A stretch of DNA of 51,450 nucleotides from positions 1 to 51,450 of the IMG/VR virus record IMGVR_UViG_3300046522_000347. One strand, 5' to 3'. The position numbers and the translations under genes were made by a program. Position 1 is the stretch's first letter. Each line of letters begins with the position of its first letter. This DNA comes from a virus. Under the pieces are notes generated by a model. The model was not told the origin of the DNA. It worked only from the letters and a program-made list of their open reading frames with translations, and searched no databases. Of the stretch, positions 1-7,376 are shown one piece after another.

Positions 1-127
1 GCTGCCGGTGCTGCCGGTGCTGCCGGTGCTGCCGGTGCTGCCGGTGCTGCCGGTGCTGCCGGTGCTGCCGGTGCTGCCGGTGCTGCCGGTGCTGCCGGTG
101 CTGCCAACGGCTGGAAGGTCTGCGCGG
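1..127. repeat. Terminal overlap, left copy
   Basis: This stretch is identical to 51324-51450. It holds eleven full copies of a 9-bp unit (gctgccggt), a partial copy, and 23 bp of unique sequence. A 127-bp overlap is what a de Bruijn assembler leaves on a circular contig at k=127, so I read it as an assembly artefact showing circularity or terminal redundancy, not as a defined phage terminal repeat. The unit length of the closed molecule is 51,323 bp. Confidence 0.85.
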
Positions 128-830
128 CGGCGGGTTGCTGCTGGCGCAGTTCCGCGACGACTTGATTCATGTAGACTTCGCCGACGCCCTTTTTCTTCTT
201 CCACGAGCCGTCCGCGTTCATGGCGCGGGAACCCGAGTGGATGCGGGCGTCCCACGGCAGACCGGTCTTGTCAGTTGCCGGGGGCGTCGCACCGCCAGTT
301 TGCGCCGGCGCATCCGTACCGACAGGCGCGGCTGGCGCTGCAGGCGGAATAGATGCGGTTGGCGGGGCGGAAATGGCCGGGGACGAACCAGACGCACCGG
401 CCGGCGGGACGTTTGGGGAGTTGTCCAGTACCGGATATTCGACGGTCATCATGCCGTTTTCGATCAGCAGATCGTCGGTCCAGCCCTGGGCGTGGTATTC
501 CTCGCGGGTGAAGCCCTGCGCGGCGTCGGTCATCGTGTAGACCGGGTCGGCTTTGATCGGCGCGGGCGTCGGGGTCGGCGCGGGTTGCGGCTGAACTTTG
601 TATTCGGTCGCGGTGATGGACACGACGTTTTCGCCGAACACCTGGGCGGCGGTGTTGGTCGTCACGATCGGCGTGTCCTTGCCGACGTCCGGTGCATCGT
701 TGCCGATCAGGTTCAGATATTCGCGGCCGTTCATTTCGAGACGGTCGGCGCTTTCTTCGGTCATGTTGGCCAGTTCCAGGAACGCGTTTGCGAGAACGCG
801 GAAGACGGTGCGGATTTGTTTGGAGTACAT
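1..830 (-). CDS. Unknown phage protein with Ala/Pro-rich repeat, N-terminal part (gene split by contig ends)
   Basis: The reading frame is open from ATG 830 to base 1 and continues in frame at 51323 down to a stop at 51134, giving a 339-aa protein. ATG 833 is also possible, but AGAAGGA at 843-837 is better spaced for 830. Visible parts in order: an N-terminal alpha-helical segment; a Pro-rich linker; a module reading FTREEYHAQGWTDDLLIENG, also present in the ssDNA-binding protein encoded downstream; a second Ala/Pro linker; a PWDARIH...GSWKKKKGVGEVY segment that I have seen in phage proteins next to DUF2815 genes; a run of about 12 Ala-Pro-Ala triplets; and a helical C-terminus. It heads the operon with the DUF2800 nuclease and the ssDNA-binding protein, so a replication or recombination role is likely but unproven. 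Confidence 0.8.
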   Translation of the reverse strand, partial: MYSKQIRTVFRVLANAFLELANMTEESADRLEMNGREYLNLIGNDAPDVGKDTPIVTTNTAAQVFGENVVSITATEYKVQPQPAPTPTPAPIKADPVYTMTDAAQGFTREEYHAQGWTDDLLIENGMMTVEYPVLDNSPNVPPAGASGSSPAISAPPTASIPPAAPAAPVGTDAPAQTGGATPPATDKTGLPWDARIHSGSRAMNADGSWKKKKGVGEVYMNQVVAELRQQQPAAAQTFQPLAAPAAPAAPAAPAAPAAPAAPAAPAAPAAPAAPA

Positions 831-864
831 CATTTATCCTTCTGTTTGGGTTGCGGAGATTGAA

Positions 865-893
865 CAATAGCGGCATACTAACAGGACTGTCAA
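865..893 (-). promoter_or_regulatory. Promoter for the DUF2800/ssDNA-binding operon
   Basis: On the minus strand TTGACA (893-888) is followed by N5 and GTTAGTA. After a 17-bp spacer comes a weak -10 (CTATTG, or TATTGT one base downstream). The TTGACA-N5-GTTAGTA arrangement recurs at 2588, 3274 and, with one change, at 46491, each time just ahead of an early gene. Confidence 0.55.
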
Positions 894-910
894 CAAGAAT
901 TTTTCCTCAG

Positions 911-2578
911 ATGAACATTAAACCGATGACCGTTGAACTGCGACCGTATCAGCGGCAACTTAAAGGCGACATCGTCAACGAATGGTTGAAGGGATACCGA
1001 TTCGTGCTCGCAGTGTCGGCCACGGGTTCAGGCAAGACGGTCCTTTTCTCGTCGATCATCGCGGATGAATCCGGCCCCGTGTGCGCCGTCGCTCACCGGC
1101 ACGAACTTGTTGCGCAGATGTCGATGGCGTTGGCGCGCAATGGTATCAGACATCGCGTGATCGGTTCGGAAGCCCTGACGAGTGAATGTCGCGCGTCCCA
1201 TCTCGACGAACTGGGCGTCAGCTACATCGACCCGAACAGCCGTGTTGCCGTGGCGAGCGTCGACACGCTGATCTTGCGCGACGATCCGCAGTTCCACGCG
1301 TGGCGCATGAGCGTCAAATTGTGGGTCATCGACGAAGCACACCATATCCTGAAGCACAATAAGTGGGGCAAGGCGGTCCAGTTGTTCCCGAATGCTCGCG
1401 GCCTGGGCGTGACCGCCGAGACCGAGCGCGCGGACGGATACGGCCTGGGCGATCAGAATGACGGCGTGTTCCATTCGATCGTCATCGCGCCGACCATGCG
1501 CGACATCATCAACATGGGCTTCCTGACGGACTACCGCGTGTTCGCGCCGCCATCCGACCTGAACCTAAAGGACATCCCGATAAGTGCGGACGGCGACTTC
1601 AGCCCCAAGAAACTCGCCAAAGCGACGAAGGCGTCGCACATCACAGGGGACGTGGTCAAACACTATCTCAAGCTGGCGAAAGGCAAGCTAGGGATTACGT
1701 TCGCCGTCGACATCGAAGCAGCCGAAGAGATCGCAGCAGGGTATCGCGCGGCCGGCGTGCCCGCCGAGATCGTGACCGGCAAGACGAATTCCGCCGTGCG
1801 TCGCAACATCCTCAAACGGTTCCGCAACCGCGAGATCCTGCAACTGGTCAACGTGGACCTGTTCGGCGAAGGCTTCGACCTTCCCGCAATCGAAGTCGTA
1901 TCGATGGCACGCGCGACGAACTCTTTCAACCTGTTCAAACAGCAGGCCGGCCGCGCGCTGCGCCTGATGCCTGGGAAGGACTGGGCGATCATCATCGACC
2001 ACGTTGGTAACTTCCTGCGCCACGGCCCCCCGGATCAACCGCGCGACTTCACGCTCGGACGCCCTGTGCCGAAGTCCAAACGCGAGCCCGACGAAAACAT
2101 CATCCCGCAGCGCGTGTGCATCGACTGTACCGTGCCATATGAGCGTATCTATTCCGCGTGCCCGGCATGCGGTCACACGCCTGTACCGCCCCAGCGCAGC
2201 GCGCCGGAATTCGTCGACGGCGACCTCGTCGAACTGACGCAGGAAGTCTTGCGCAAGATGCGCGGCGAAGCTGCAGCAGCGGTCAACACGGGGTTCGTCC
2301 CAACGCCGATGAACGCGAGCCCTATGGTCGTGAACTCGATCCGCAAAAATCATTTCGCCCGCGCCGCTGCACAAGGTCCGCTGCGCGACACGCTGGCCCT
2401 TTGGGCAGGCTGGCAAAAGAATTTGAAGAACCGCACCGACAGCGAAATCTACAGGCTATTTTTCCTCACGTACGGCATGGACATGTTGACGGCGCAGACC
2501 CTGGGCGCGGCGGAAGCTGATGCCCTACGCATGAAGATACAGGCAAAACTCGATAGGCATGGGATTGTGCCCCATTGA
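911..2578 (+). CDS. SF2 DNA helicase (DEAH type)
   Basis: A 555-aa ATP-dependent helicase of superfamily 2, expected to unwind DNA in phage replication or recombination. Seen in the protein: motif I SATGSGKT (residues 36-43), motif II DEAH (141-144), a motif III-like GVTAE (166-170), and motif VI QQAGRALR (344-351). A four-cysteine zinc site (C403, C406, C417, C420) follows the second RecA-like domain, and a helical tail ends the protein. ATG 911 puts the conserved YQR (Q-motif-like) region near residue 13. No strong Shine-Dalgarno is visible, and ATG 926 is an alternative. It is divergent from the DUF2800/ssDNA-binding operon across an 80-bp gap. Confidence 0.9.
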   Translation: MNIKPMTVELRPYQRQLKGDIVNEWLKGYRFVLAVSATGSGKTVLFSSIIADESGPVCAVAHRHELVAQMSMALARNGIRHRVIGSEALTSECRASHLDELGVSYIDPNSRVAVASVDTLILRDDPQFHAWRMSVKLWVIDEAHHILKHNKWGKAVQLFPNARGLGVTAETERADGYGLGDQNDGVFHSIVIAPTMRDIINMGFLTDYRVFAPPSDLNLKDIPISADGDFSPKKLAKATKASHITGDVVKHYLKLAKGKLGITFAVDIEAAEEIAAGYRAAGVPAEIVTGKTNSAVRRNILKRFRNREILQLVNVDLFGEGFDLPAIEVVSMARATNSFNLFKQQAGRALRLMPGKDWAIIIDHVGNFLRHGPPDQPRDFTLGRPVPKSKREPDENIIPQRVCIDCTVPYERIYSACPACGHTPVPPQRSAPEFVDGDLVELTQEVLRKMRGEAAAAVNTGFVPTPMNASPMVVNSIRKNHFARAAAQGPLRDTLALWAGWQKNLKNRTDSEIYRLFFLTYGMDMLTAQTLGAAEADALRMKIQAKLDRHGIVPH

Positions 2579-2587
2579 CATTCGTTA

Positions 2588-2616
2588 TTGACAATTCAGT
2601 TAGTAGCATGCACAAT
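2588..2616 (+). promoter_or_regulatory. Early-type promoter, TTGACA-N5-GTTAGTA class
   Basis: TTGACA at 2588-2593, GTTAGTA five bases later and a -10 candidate CACAAT at 2611-2616 (17-bp spacer). It lies directly upstream of the 212-aa gene, which has its own Shine-Dalgarno (AAGGAG near 2633). Confidence 0.5.
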
Positions 2617-2646
2617 GGCTCCAATCTCACACAAGGAGCCTAAAAA

Positions 2647-3285
2647 ATGCACCTCACGCTCGATACATGCACGTCTGCCCTGACCGCCGCCGCGATCAAC
2701 CACAAAGCGGCGATTCAACTCGAATTGGCGGTGGGGCTGGCAGTCTTCCACCTTTACAAAGGTACGAACAAGGACGCCCGCAAGATGCTCGTCCAGGCGT
2801 ACGCGCTCGCCGGCTGGCAGTGCCAGAAGTTCGCGGATCCCGACTACAAGACGGTGAACCGCCGCATCAACGCCACGGCGTCCCTGTACGAAAAGGTTCC
2901 CGTGGCGAAGTGGGTCGGCCACCTGCAGGAAATGGACATCATCCAGGCGATCTGCGACGGTCTCGAACCGTTCCAGCTTTACACGATTCAGGACGTTCTA
3001 CGGTACGCCGCACCGCACCGAATCCAAGACAAAAAACTCGCCGTCGCCCCCGCGCACGACCTGTTGTCCGGCCCGGCCGTCAGCAATCACACGGGGCAAG
3101 AGCGCATCATGCAGCAGTTCCGCCGAGCGTCCGACCACGTTGACGAGGGCGCCCGCGTGCTCGCAACCGATCATATTTCGGTCGTCATTCCGAAGGAAAC
3201 GTCGCGCGCCGAAGTGCTGGAACTCGCCCGTCAACTTCTGCTGTTGGCTGAAGAGAACAAAGAAAAAGAGTTGTTGACAGTCTAG
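2647..3285 (+). CDS. Hypothetical protein, 212 aa
   Basis: I do not recognise this protein. It is mostly helical. Its first 100 residues contain AYALAGWQCQKFADPDYKTV and several aromatic/charged helices, and the C-terminal 30 residues form a Glu/Lys-rich helix ending in a leucine run. The start is supported by an AAGGAG Shine-Dalgarno 8 bases upstream. It has its own promoter and is followed by a second promoter of the same class that overlaps its stop codon, so it may be expressed early and independently. Confidence 0.75.
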   Translation: MHLTLDTCTSALTAAAINHKAAIQLELAVGLAVFHLYKGTNKDARKMLVQAYALAGWQCQKFADPDYKTVNRRINATASLYEKVPVAKWVGHLQEMDIIQAICDGLEPFQLYTIQDVLRYAAPHRIQDKKLAVAPAHDLLSGPAVSNHTGQERIMQQFRRASDHVDEGARVLATDHISVVIPKETSRAEVLELARQLLLLAEENKEKELLTV

Positions 3286-3302
3286 TTAGTAAGACATATC
3301 CT
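3274..3302 (+). promoter_or_regulatory. Early-type promoter, TTGACA-N5-GTTAGTA class
   Basis: TTGACA at 3274-3279, GTTAGTA at a spacing of five, 17-bp spacer and TATCCT at 3297-3302. It overlaps the stop codon of the 212-aa gene and drives the operon beginning at 3337. Confidence 0.6.
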
Positions 3303-3336
3303 ACACGAACCCTCTTTTCCTGTGGGATATTAAAAA

Positions 3337-3669
3337 ATGTCAACAACTCTGATTGAGGCAAGGACAGCGTTGCACAAGCTGTCCAGCCAATTCCCCGCAC
3401 CCTCCTCGTATGCCGATCTGCTGGCGACCATTTCGGACTACCTCGACAACCAAGTCCCCTTGAACGTTGAAAACCGCAATCTGACGCAGCGCGTCGCGGT
3501 CCTTGAAGCCACCGTCGAACATATTCGCAAATCTCTTCCCGGGGACCCCTCGCTCACGGTTCCACCCAAGGCGTCGAAGAACGGCGTTCGCAAGGGGATC
3601 GACTGTACGGCATGGATGGGTGCTGGGCGTTGCGTGTGCCCATCGTGCGCGGCGGTGGCACATGCATAG
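3337..3669 (+). CDS. Hypothetical protein, 110 aa
   Basis: Not recognised. An N-terminal helical region of about 70 residues includes a short coiled-coil-like stretch (NLTQRVAVLEATVEHIRKSL). A basic, Cys-containing tail (DCTAWMGAGRCVCPSCAA) could bind a metal. It is the first gene of the operon after the 3274 promoter, and its end overlaps the start of the nuclease gene by 8 bases. Confidence 0.65.
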   Translation: MSTTLIEARTALHKLSSQFPAPSSYADLLATISDYLDNQVPLNVENRNLTQRVAVLEATVEHIRKSLPGDPSLTVPPKASKNGVRKGIDCTAWMGAGRCVCPSCAAVAHA

Positions 3670-4141
3670 CATCGTCCACCAATGGGCGACCGACTGGGGC
3701 GTCCCCCAGCACGCGGCCGTCGACCTGATGTGCCGTCTCGGCCTGGGCTTCGAACCCACGAAGTTTGTCGAGTTGGAGGGATGGTCCGAAAGCGCCGTCC
3801 AATCCAAGGTCCGACTCGACGCCGCCAAAGCGGGCATTCTCCCGTGGCGAAACAACGTCGGCGCGCTCCAGGACGAAACCGGGCGCGTGGTCCGCTACGG
3901 TCTGTGCAACGACACGAAGCAACTCAACGAGAGCGTCAAGTCATCGGACCTCATCGGCATCAACCCCGTGTTCATCACGCCCGCCCACGTGGGGACGGTC
4001 ATCGGCCAGTTCTGGGCGCGTGAGGTCAAGGAATACGGCTGGAAGTACACCGGCACCGCGCACGAGGTTGCGCAAGCGAAGTTCGGTCAAATCGTGCTGT
4101 CCAAGGGCGGCGACTTCAAATTTACGACAGGGGAAATTTAA
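3662..4141 (+). CDS. VRR-NUC-like PD-(D/E)XK nuclease
   Basis: A 159-aa protein with the layout of small phage VRR-NUC/PD-(D/E)XK nucleases: GILPWRNNVGAL, then VVRYGLCN, an acidic SSDLIGI strand (catalytic Asp candidate), and the AREVKEYGWK strand carrying the E-x-K pair, followed by a helix with Q (AQAKF). An N-terminal helical extension of about 55 residues precedes the nuclease fold. Members are proposed to cleave branched or specific DNA; the substrate here is unknown. ATG 3662 lies inside the end of the previous gene and the stop overlaps the next ATG (TAATG), indicating an operon. Confidence 0.75.
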   Translation: MHSIVHQWATDWGVPQHAAVDLMCRLGLGFEPTKFVELEGWSESAVQSKVRLDAAKAGILPWRNNVGALQDETGRVVRYGLCNDTKQLNESVKSSDLIGINPVFITPAHVGTVIGQFWAREVKEYGWKYTGTAHEVAQAKFGQIVLSKGGDFKFTTGEI

Positions 4142-4728
4142 TGGAAGCACCGAAAATCAATTTCATGGCTGCGGAACCGGAAGCACCGCATACGGTCGGT
4201 CCGCTCGGGCTGGAAGTCGGGCAAACGTGGCGCATGCACAGTGGCGACGTCGTGACCATCACGCATTACAAGAATGGCGACGGACGCTTCTATCTCGCGT
4301 TTGCGAACAATGGCGGCCTCCCGTTCCGCGCCAGCGTGGACGAATACGGTCGGACCAAGTTGACGTCTTGCCGCGACTTCGACCTCGCCGAACGTTTGCA
4401 GCGCCTGTACATCGCCGGCCCGATGACCGGGCACCCCGACCTGAACTTCCCAGCGTTCCACGCTGCGGCGGTCGAGTACCGTCGACGCGGTGCGTTCGTG
4501 ATCAACCCTGCCGAGATGAACGGTGGCGACGCGGAGATCGCGGCGACTGCCAAGCTGACCGCCGAGCAGTATCACGCGCATTGGGTCAAGTGCATGAAGA
4601 AGGATATCAACGCGCTGATGACGTGCGACGGTATCGTCATGCTATCCGGCTGGCAGAAGTCGCGCGGCGCGAAGCTGGAACACCATATTGCTCGCAACCT
4701 GGGCTTGACCATCACCTATAAGGATTGA
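4141..4728 (+). CDS. DUF4406 (nucleoside deoxyribosyltransferase-like) protein
   Basis: A 195-aa protein. The C-terminal 110 residues match the DUF4406/nucleoside 2-deoxyribosyltransferase-like fold: LYIAGPMTGHPDLNFPAF, then FVINPAEM, a CDGIVMLSGWQKSRGAKLE strand-loop with the typical S...GA..E ending, and a Rossmann-like order. The N-terminal 85 residues form a separate small beta domain (GQTWRMHSGDVVTITHY), so this looks like a fusion. A nucleotide-handling or base-exchange role is possible but not shown. It overlaps its upstream neighbour by one base. Confidence 0.75.
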   Translation: MEAPKINFMAAEPEAPHTVGPLGLEVGQTWRMHSGDVVTITHYKNGDGRFYLAFANNGGLPFRASVDEYGRTKLTSCRDFDLAERLQRLYIAGPMTGHPDLNFPAFHAAAVEYRRRGAFVINPAEMNGGDAEIAATAKLTAEQYHAHWVKCMKKDINALMTCDGIVMLSGWQKSRGAKLEHHIARNLGLTITYKD

Positions 4729-4730
4729 AC

Positions 4731-6005
4731 ATGAGCGGACTCATCGAATTGGCAGACGAACTCGTCAAACTGAAAAAGCACCCCCTTTATCCGTCGATCA
4801 AAGCTGCGGCCGAAGACAAGGCCAACGACGCCGTCAGCAAGTCGACGCCGACGTTCCTGATCGACCCGCGCGCGGTCAAGGTCCAGGACGGTTTCAACGC
4901 CCGCCCGATCGACCTCGATCACGTGGCGTATCTCAAGCGCCTGAAAAAATCCGGCGTCGATACCGGCGAGTACACCGTGCAGATGATCGACGGTGATATC
5001 TATTTGCGCGACGGCCATCACCGCCACGCTGCCGACATGGAACTCATCGCGGAGGGTGTGGAAATCCTGCGCGTCAAGGCGAAAGAGTTCAAGGGCGACG
5101 AAAAGGCCGCGATCCTTTACATGCTCGGCACGCAGTCGGGCAAGGGATACACGCCGCTGCAGGTGGGTGAGCAATACGTCAAATTGGTGAACCTCTTCGG
5201 CATGTCATACGACGAGATCGCCGAAAAACGCGGCATGAGCGCGCAGCACGTCAAGGACGCTATTCGCCTGACCGAGCAGCCGGTCGAACTCAAGGCGGCG
5301 ATCAGTACGGGTGCGATCACTTCGTCGACGGCGCTCAAGCTGGTCAAGAAGGTCGGCGCAACCGAAGCCATCAAGACGATCAAACAGGCCGCCACGCAAC
5401 CGGGCGTAAAGGTCGGAAAGCCGATCACGCAGAAGGTTATAGACAAGCTGGGAGAAAGCTACATCAACGAGTCCGCGAAGAAGAAATCCGAATGCTCGTT
5501 GCACCTGTCCGCGATGCTGGAGTCGCCCGCGTACGACGCTTACACCAAGGCGACCATTCGCCGCGTGCTGGACCTAGTCGACGGGAAGACGCTCGCAATT
5601 CCGCGCGACAAGGCGGCGGACAAGGCGGCCGTCGTCGCATTCCTCGCCGACCAGAAGGACAGCAAGAACACGAACGTCAAAGAGGCTGCGCATCTGCTGG
5701 GCGACGTGCTGGAAAAACGCCCCGTGCCGGACGCTGGAAGCCCCGGCGCGCGTGCGTACGGTCATCACGTGTGGCTGCAGGACATGGCCGCCAGCAGCCC
5801 GAAACCGACCTTCCGCGCGGCCGCACACTGGTTCCTTGCCGTGCTGAACGCCGATCGCACCGGGTCCGAGGTTGCACCCGCGCCGTCCGTGCTGGAACCC
5901 GTCGCAGCGCTGGAAGCCGAGCGGGAAAGCGGCGGTCACGTGCTGGCCGAAGCCCTGTGCCCTGAGCACGCACCGCTGATCGCCTGGGCGCGGGGTCGGG
6001 CGTGA
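4731..6005 (+). CDS. ParB/Spo0J-like nuclease or DNA-binding protein
   Basis: A 424-aa protein. Residues 40-110 carry a ParB N-terminal-like domain: an IDPRAVKVQDGFNARP entry strand, and YLRDGHHRHAADMELI containing the GxxRxxA-type box (here GHHRHAA). A helix-turn-helix segment follows (MSYDEIAEKRGMSAQHVKDA) with downstream helices typical of KorB/ParB central domains. The C-terminal third is Ala/Lys-rich. In phages such proteins act in DNA transactions or regulation; no parA partner is present, so plasmid-type partition is unlikely. ATG 4731 has AAGGA upstream. The gene overlaps the methyltransferase start (GTGA). Confidence 0.8.
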   Translation: MSGLIELADELVKLKKHPLYPSIKAAAEDKANDAVSKSTPTFLIDPRAVKVQDGFNARPIDLDHVAYLKRLKKSGVDTGEYTVQMIDGDIYLRDGHHRHAADMELIAEGVEILRVKAKEFKGDEKAAILYMLGTQSGKGYTPLQVGEQYVKLVNLFGMSYDEIAEKRGMSAQHVKDAIRLTEQPVELKAAISTGAITSSTALKLVKKVGATEAIKTIKQAATQPGVKVGKPITQKVIDKLGESYINESAKKKSECSLHLSAMLESPAYDAYTKATIRRVLDLVDGKTLAIPRDKAADKAAVVAFLADQKDSKNTNVKEAAHLLGDVLEKRPVPDAGSPGARAYGHHVWLQDMAASSPKPTFRAAAHWFLAVLNADRTGSEVAPAPSVLEPVAALEAERESGGHVLAEALCPEHAPLIAWARGRA

Positions 6006-7039
6006 CCGCGTACTATAACGAGTTTGACCCGTACGCCGCCGCGTGGATACGCAACCTGATCAACGCCGGATTGATCGCGCCCGGCATCGTAGACGAAAGG
6101 AGTATCGAAGATGTTCGCCCCGATGACCTCGACGGCTTTACACAATGCCATTTCTTTGCAGGGCTCGGCGGATGGTCTTATGCTCTTCGCCTTGCCGGAT
6201 GGCCAGATCATCGATCAGTTTGGACAGCTTCATGCCCGTGCCAGCCTTACAGCGCGGCAGGTGAAGGCGGCGGGTTTGCTGATGAGCGGCACCTCTGGCC
6301 CCATTTCGAACACCTCGTCCGCGAGCAAAAGCGCCGCCCTAAATCAATCTTTGGTGAACAGGTTGCAAGCAAATTTGCGGAACCTTGGGTCGACCTTGTA
6401 CACGCTGACGTGGAAGCCCTGGGCTACGCCTTCGGGTGTATCCCGTTCCCGTCTGCGAGCATCGGCGCCCCGCACATCCGCGACCGCCTGTATTGGATGG
6501 CCCACGCCGCAGACGTCGGACAGCACGGGTGGGGGTCAGGCGTCGCGGGCGATGGGCGCGACGCGACACGGTTCGAACTTGAACGACTTCGCGATGTTGG
6601 CCGGGTGGGTCACGCCAACGACACGCGATTGGAAAGACTCGGGATCGGACATCAAACCTCGCGAGGATGGAACGGCGCGGCACGATCAGTTGCCGCGCCA
6701 AGCGAATTTAGCGGGTTGGCCTACGACGGCAGCGTCGGACGAGAAGTGGCGCTACAGCACGGTGCAGGCGGCGGAACGCCGGATCGACTCGGGGAAGCAA
6801 GTGTCGTTGGAATGCGCAGCGATGCTGTCGATGAACTGCCCGGCCCGACTAACGGCTTCTGGCGTGCTGCTGACTGGCTCGCATGCCGGGATGGAAAGTG
6901 GCGGCCAGTTGAGCCCGGCACATTCCCGTTGGTTAATGGGGCTTCCGGCCGCATGGGACGACTGCGCGCCTACGGCAACGCCATCAACGTTGAGCAAGCG
7001 TCGATCTTCATCCAAACCGCGATGAGCGTGCTAGACTAA
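6002..7039 (+). CDS. C5 cytosine DNA methyltransferase
   Basis: A 345-aa Dcm-family enzyme that would transfer a methyl group from AdoMet to cytosine C5, probably protecting phage DNA or altering regulation. Motif I is FAGLGG (52-57), motif IV is CPCQ with catalytic Cys80, motif VI appears as FGEQV in place of the usual ENV, motif VIII is APHIRDRLY, and motif X is LRAYGNAI near the C-terminus. The region between VIII and X (target recognition) is low in identifiable motifs and rich in Asp/Gly/Arg. GTG 6002 overlaps the ParB-like stop (GTGA). A second long open frame lies wholly inside this gene. Confidence 0.88.
   Translation: MTAYYNEFDPYAAAWIRNLINAGLIAPGIVDERSIEDVRPDDLDGFTQCHFFAGLGGWSYALRLAGWPDHRSVWTASCPCQPYSAAGEGGGFADERHLWPHFEHLVREQKRRPKSIFGEQVASKFAEPWVDLVHADVEALGYAFGCIPFPSASIGAPHIRDRLYWMAHAADVGQHGWGSGVAGDGRDATRFELERLRDVGRVGHANDTRLERLGIGHQTSRGWNGAARSVAAPSEFSGLAYDGSVGREVALQHGAGGGTPDRLGEASVVGMRSDAVDELPGPTNGFWRAADWLACRDGKWRPVEPGTFPLVNGASGRMGRLRAYGNAINVEQASIFIQTAMSVLD
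6111..7025 (+). CDS. Possible overlapping-frame protein inside the methyltransferase gene
   Basis: An uninterrupted 304-codon frame, offset +1 from the methyltransferase, starts with ATG 6111; ACGAAAGGAG lies 8 bases upstream. It contains [46 protein letters not shown] and [20 protein letters not shown]. From memory, very similar peptides are annotated in many phages and proteobacteria overlapping dcm-type genes. Conservation could merely reflect constraint on the methyltransferase frame, so I list it as possible dual coding rather than an established gene. Confidence 0.35.
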   Translation: MFAPMTSTALHNAISLQGSADGLMLFALPDGQIIDQFGQLHARASLTARQVKAAGLLMSGTSGPISNTSSASKSAALNQSLVNRLQANLRNLGSTLYTLTWKPWATPSGVSRSRLRASAPRTSATACIGWPTPQTSDSTGGGQASRAMGATRHGSNLNDFAMLAGWVTPTTRDWKDSGSDIKPREDGTARHDQLPRQANLAGWPTTAASDEKWRYSTVQAAERRIDSGKQVSLECAAMLSMNCPARLTASGVLLTGSHAGMESGGQLSPAHSRWLMGLPAAWDDCAPTATPSTLSKRRSSSKPR

Positions 7040-7067
7040 CCGGATAGTTACTAAAGGAAATACCCAA

Positions 7068-7373
7068 ATGGCACGAATGACCCCCACCGACCGCAAGGCG
7101 GCAATCCTCGTTGCAGCCGTGACCGCTGCCAAGAAGCACGGCTTCGCGCGTCTGCGCCTCGTGCACATCGCGGAGCAGGCAGAGTGCAGTAACGCCCTGG
7201 TCGTGTCTCATTACGGCACCATGGCGCAGATGCGCCGGGCGGTGATGCGCGCCGCCATCAAGCAAGAAATCCTGCCCATCATCGCCGAGGGGATCGCCAC
7301 GCGCGACCCTGTGGCGTGCAAGGCGTCCGCCGACCTGCAGCGTAAAGCCCTCGCCACGCTCGCGGCGGGGTGA
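7068..7373 (+). CDS. TetR-type helix-turn-helix protein, DNA-binding domain only
   Basis: A 101-aa protein whose residues 10-60 resemble a TetR N-terminal domain (RKAAILVAAVTAAKKHGFAR..RLVHIAEQAECSNALVVSHYGTM): a three-helix bundle with an HTH and the typical SxxxVxxHYGT motif. The ligand-binding domain of true TetR repressors is missing; only about 35 residues follow. It is preceded by a short AT-rich gap (7040-7067) with AAAGGA upstream of the ATG and sits before the primase-helicase, suggesting a regulatory protein of the early operon. Confidence 0.75.
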   Translation: MARMTPTDRKAAILVAAVTAAKKHGFARLRLVHIAEQAECSNALVVSHYGTMAQMRRAVMRAAIKQEILPIIAEGIATRDPVACKASADLQRKALATLAAG

Positions 7374-7376
7374 AGC

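Noticed and set aside
8-352. Plus-strand frame with a Leu-Pro-Val repeat
   Set aside because: It is the antisense shadow of the Ala-Pro-Ala repeat in the minus-strand junction gene and has no ribosome-binding site or recognisable domain.
4731-6005. Plasmid-like partition system suggesting a phage-plasmid
   Set aside because: Only a ParB-like protein is present, with no ParA or visible parS array; such lone genes occur in lytic phages.
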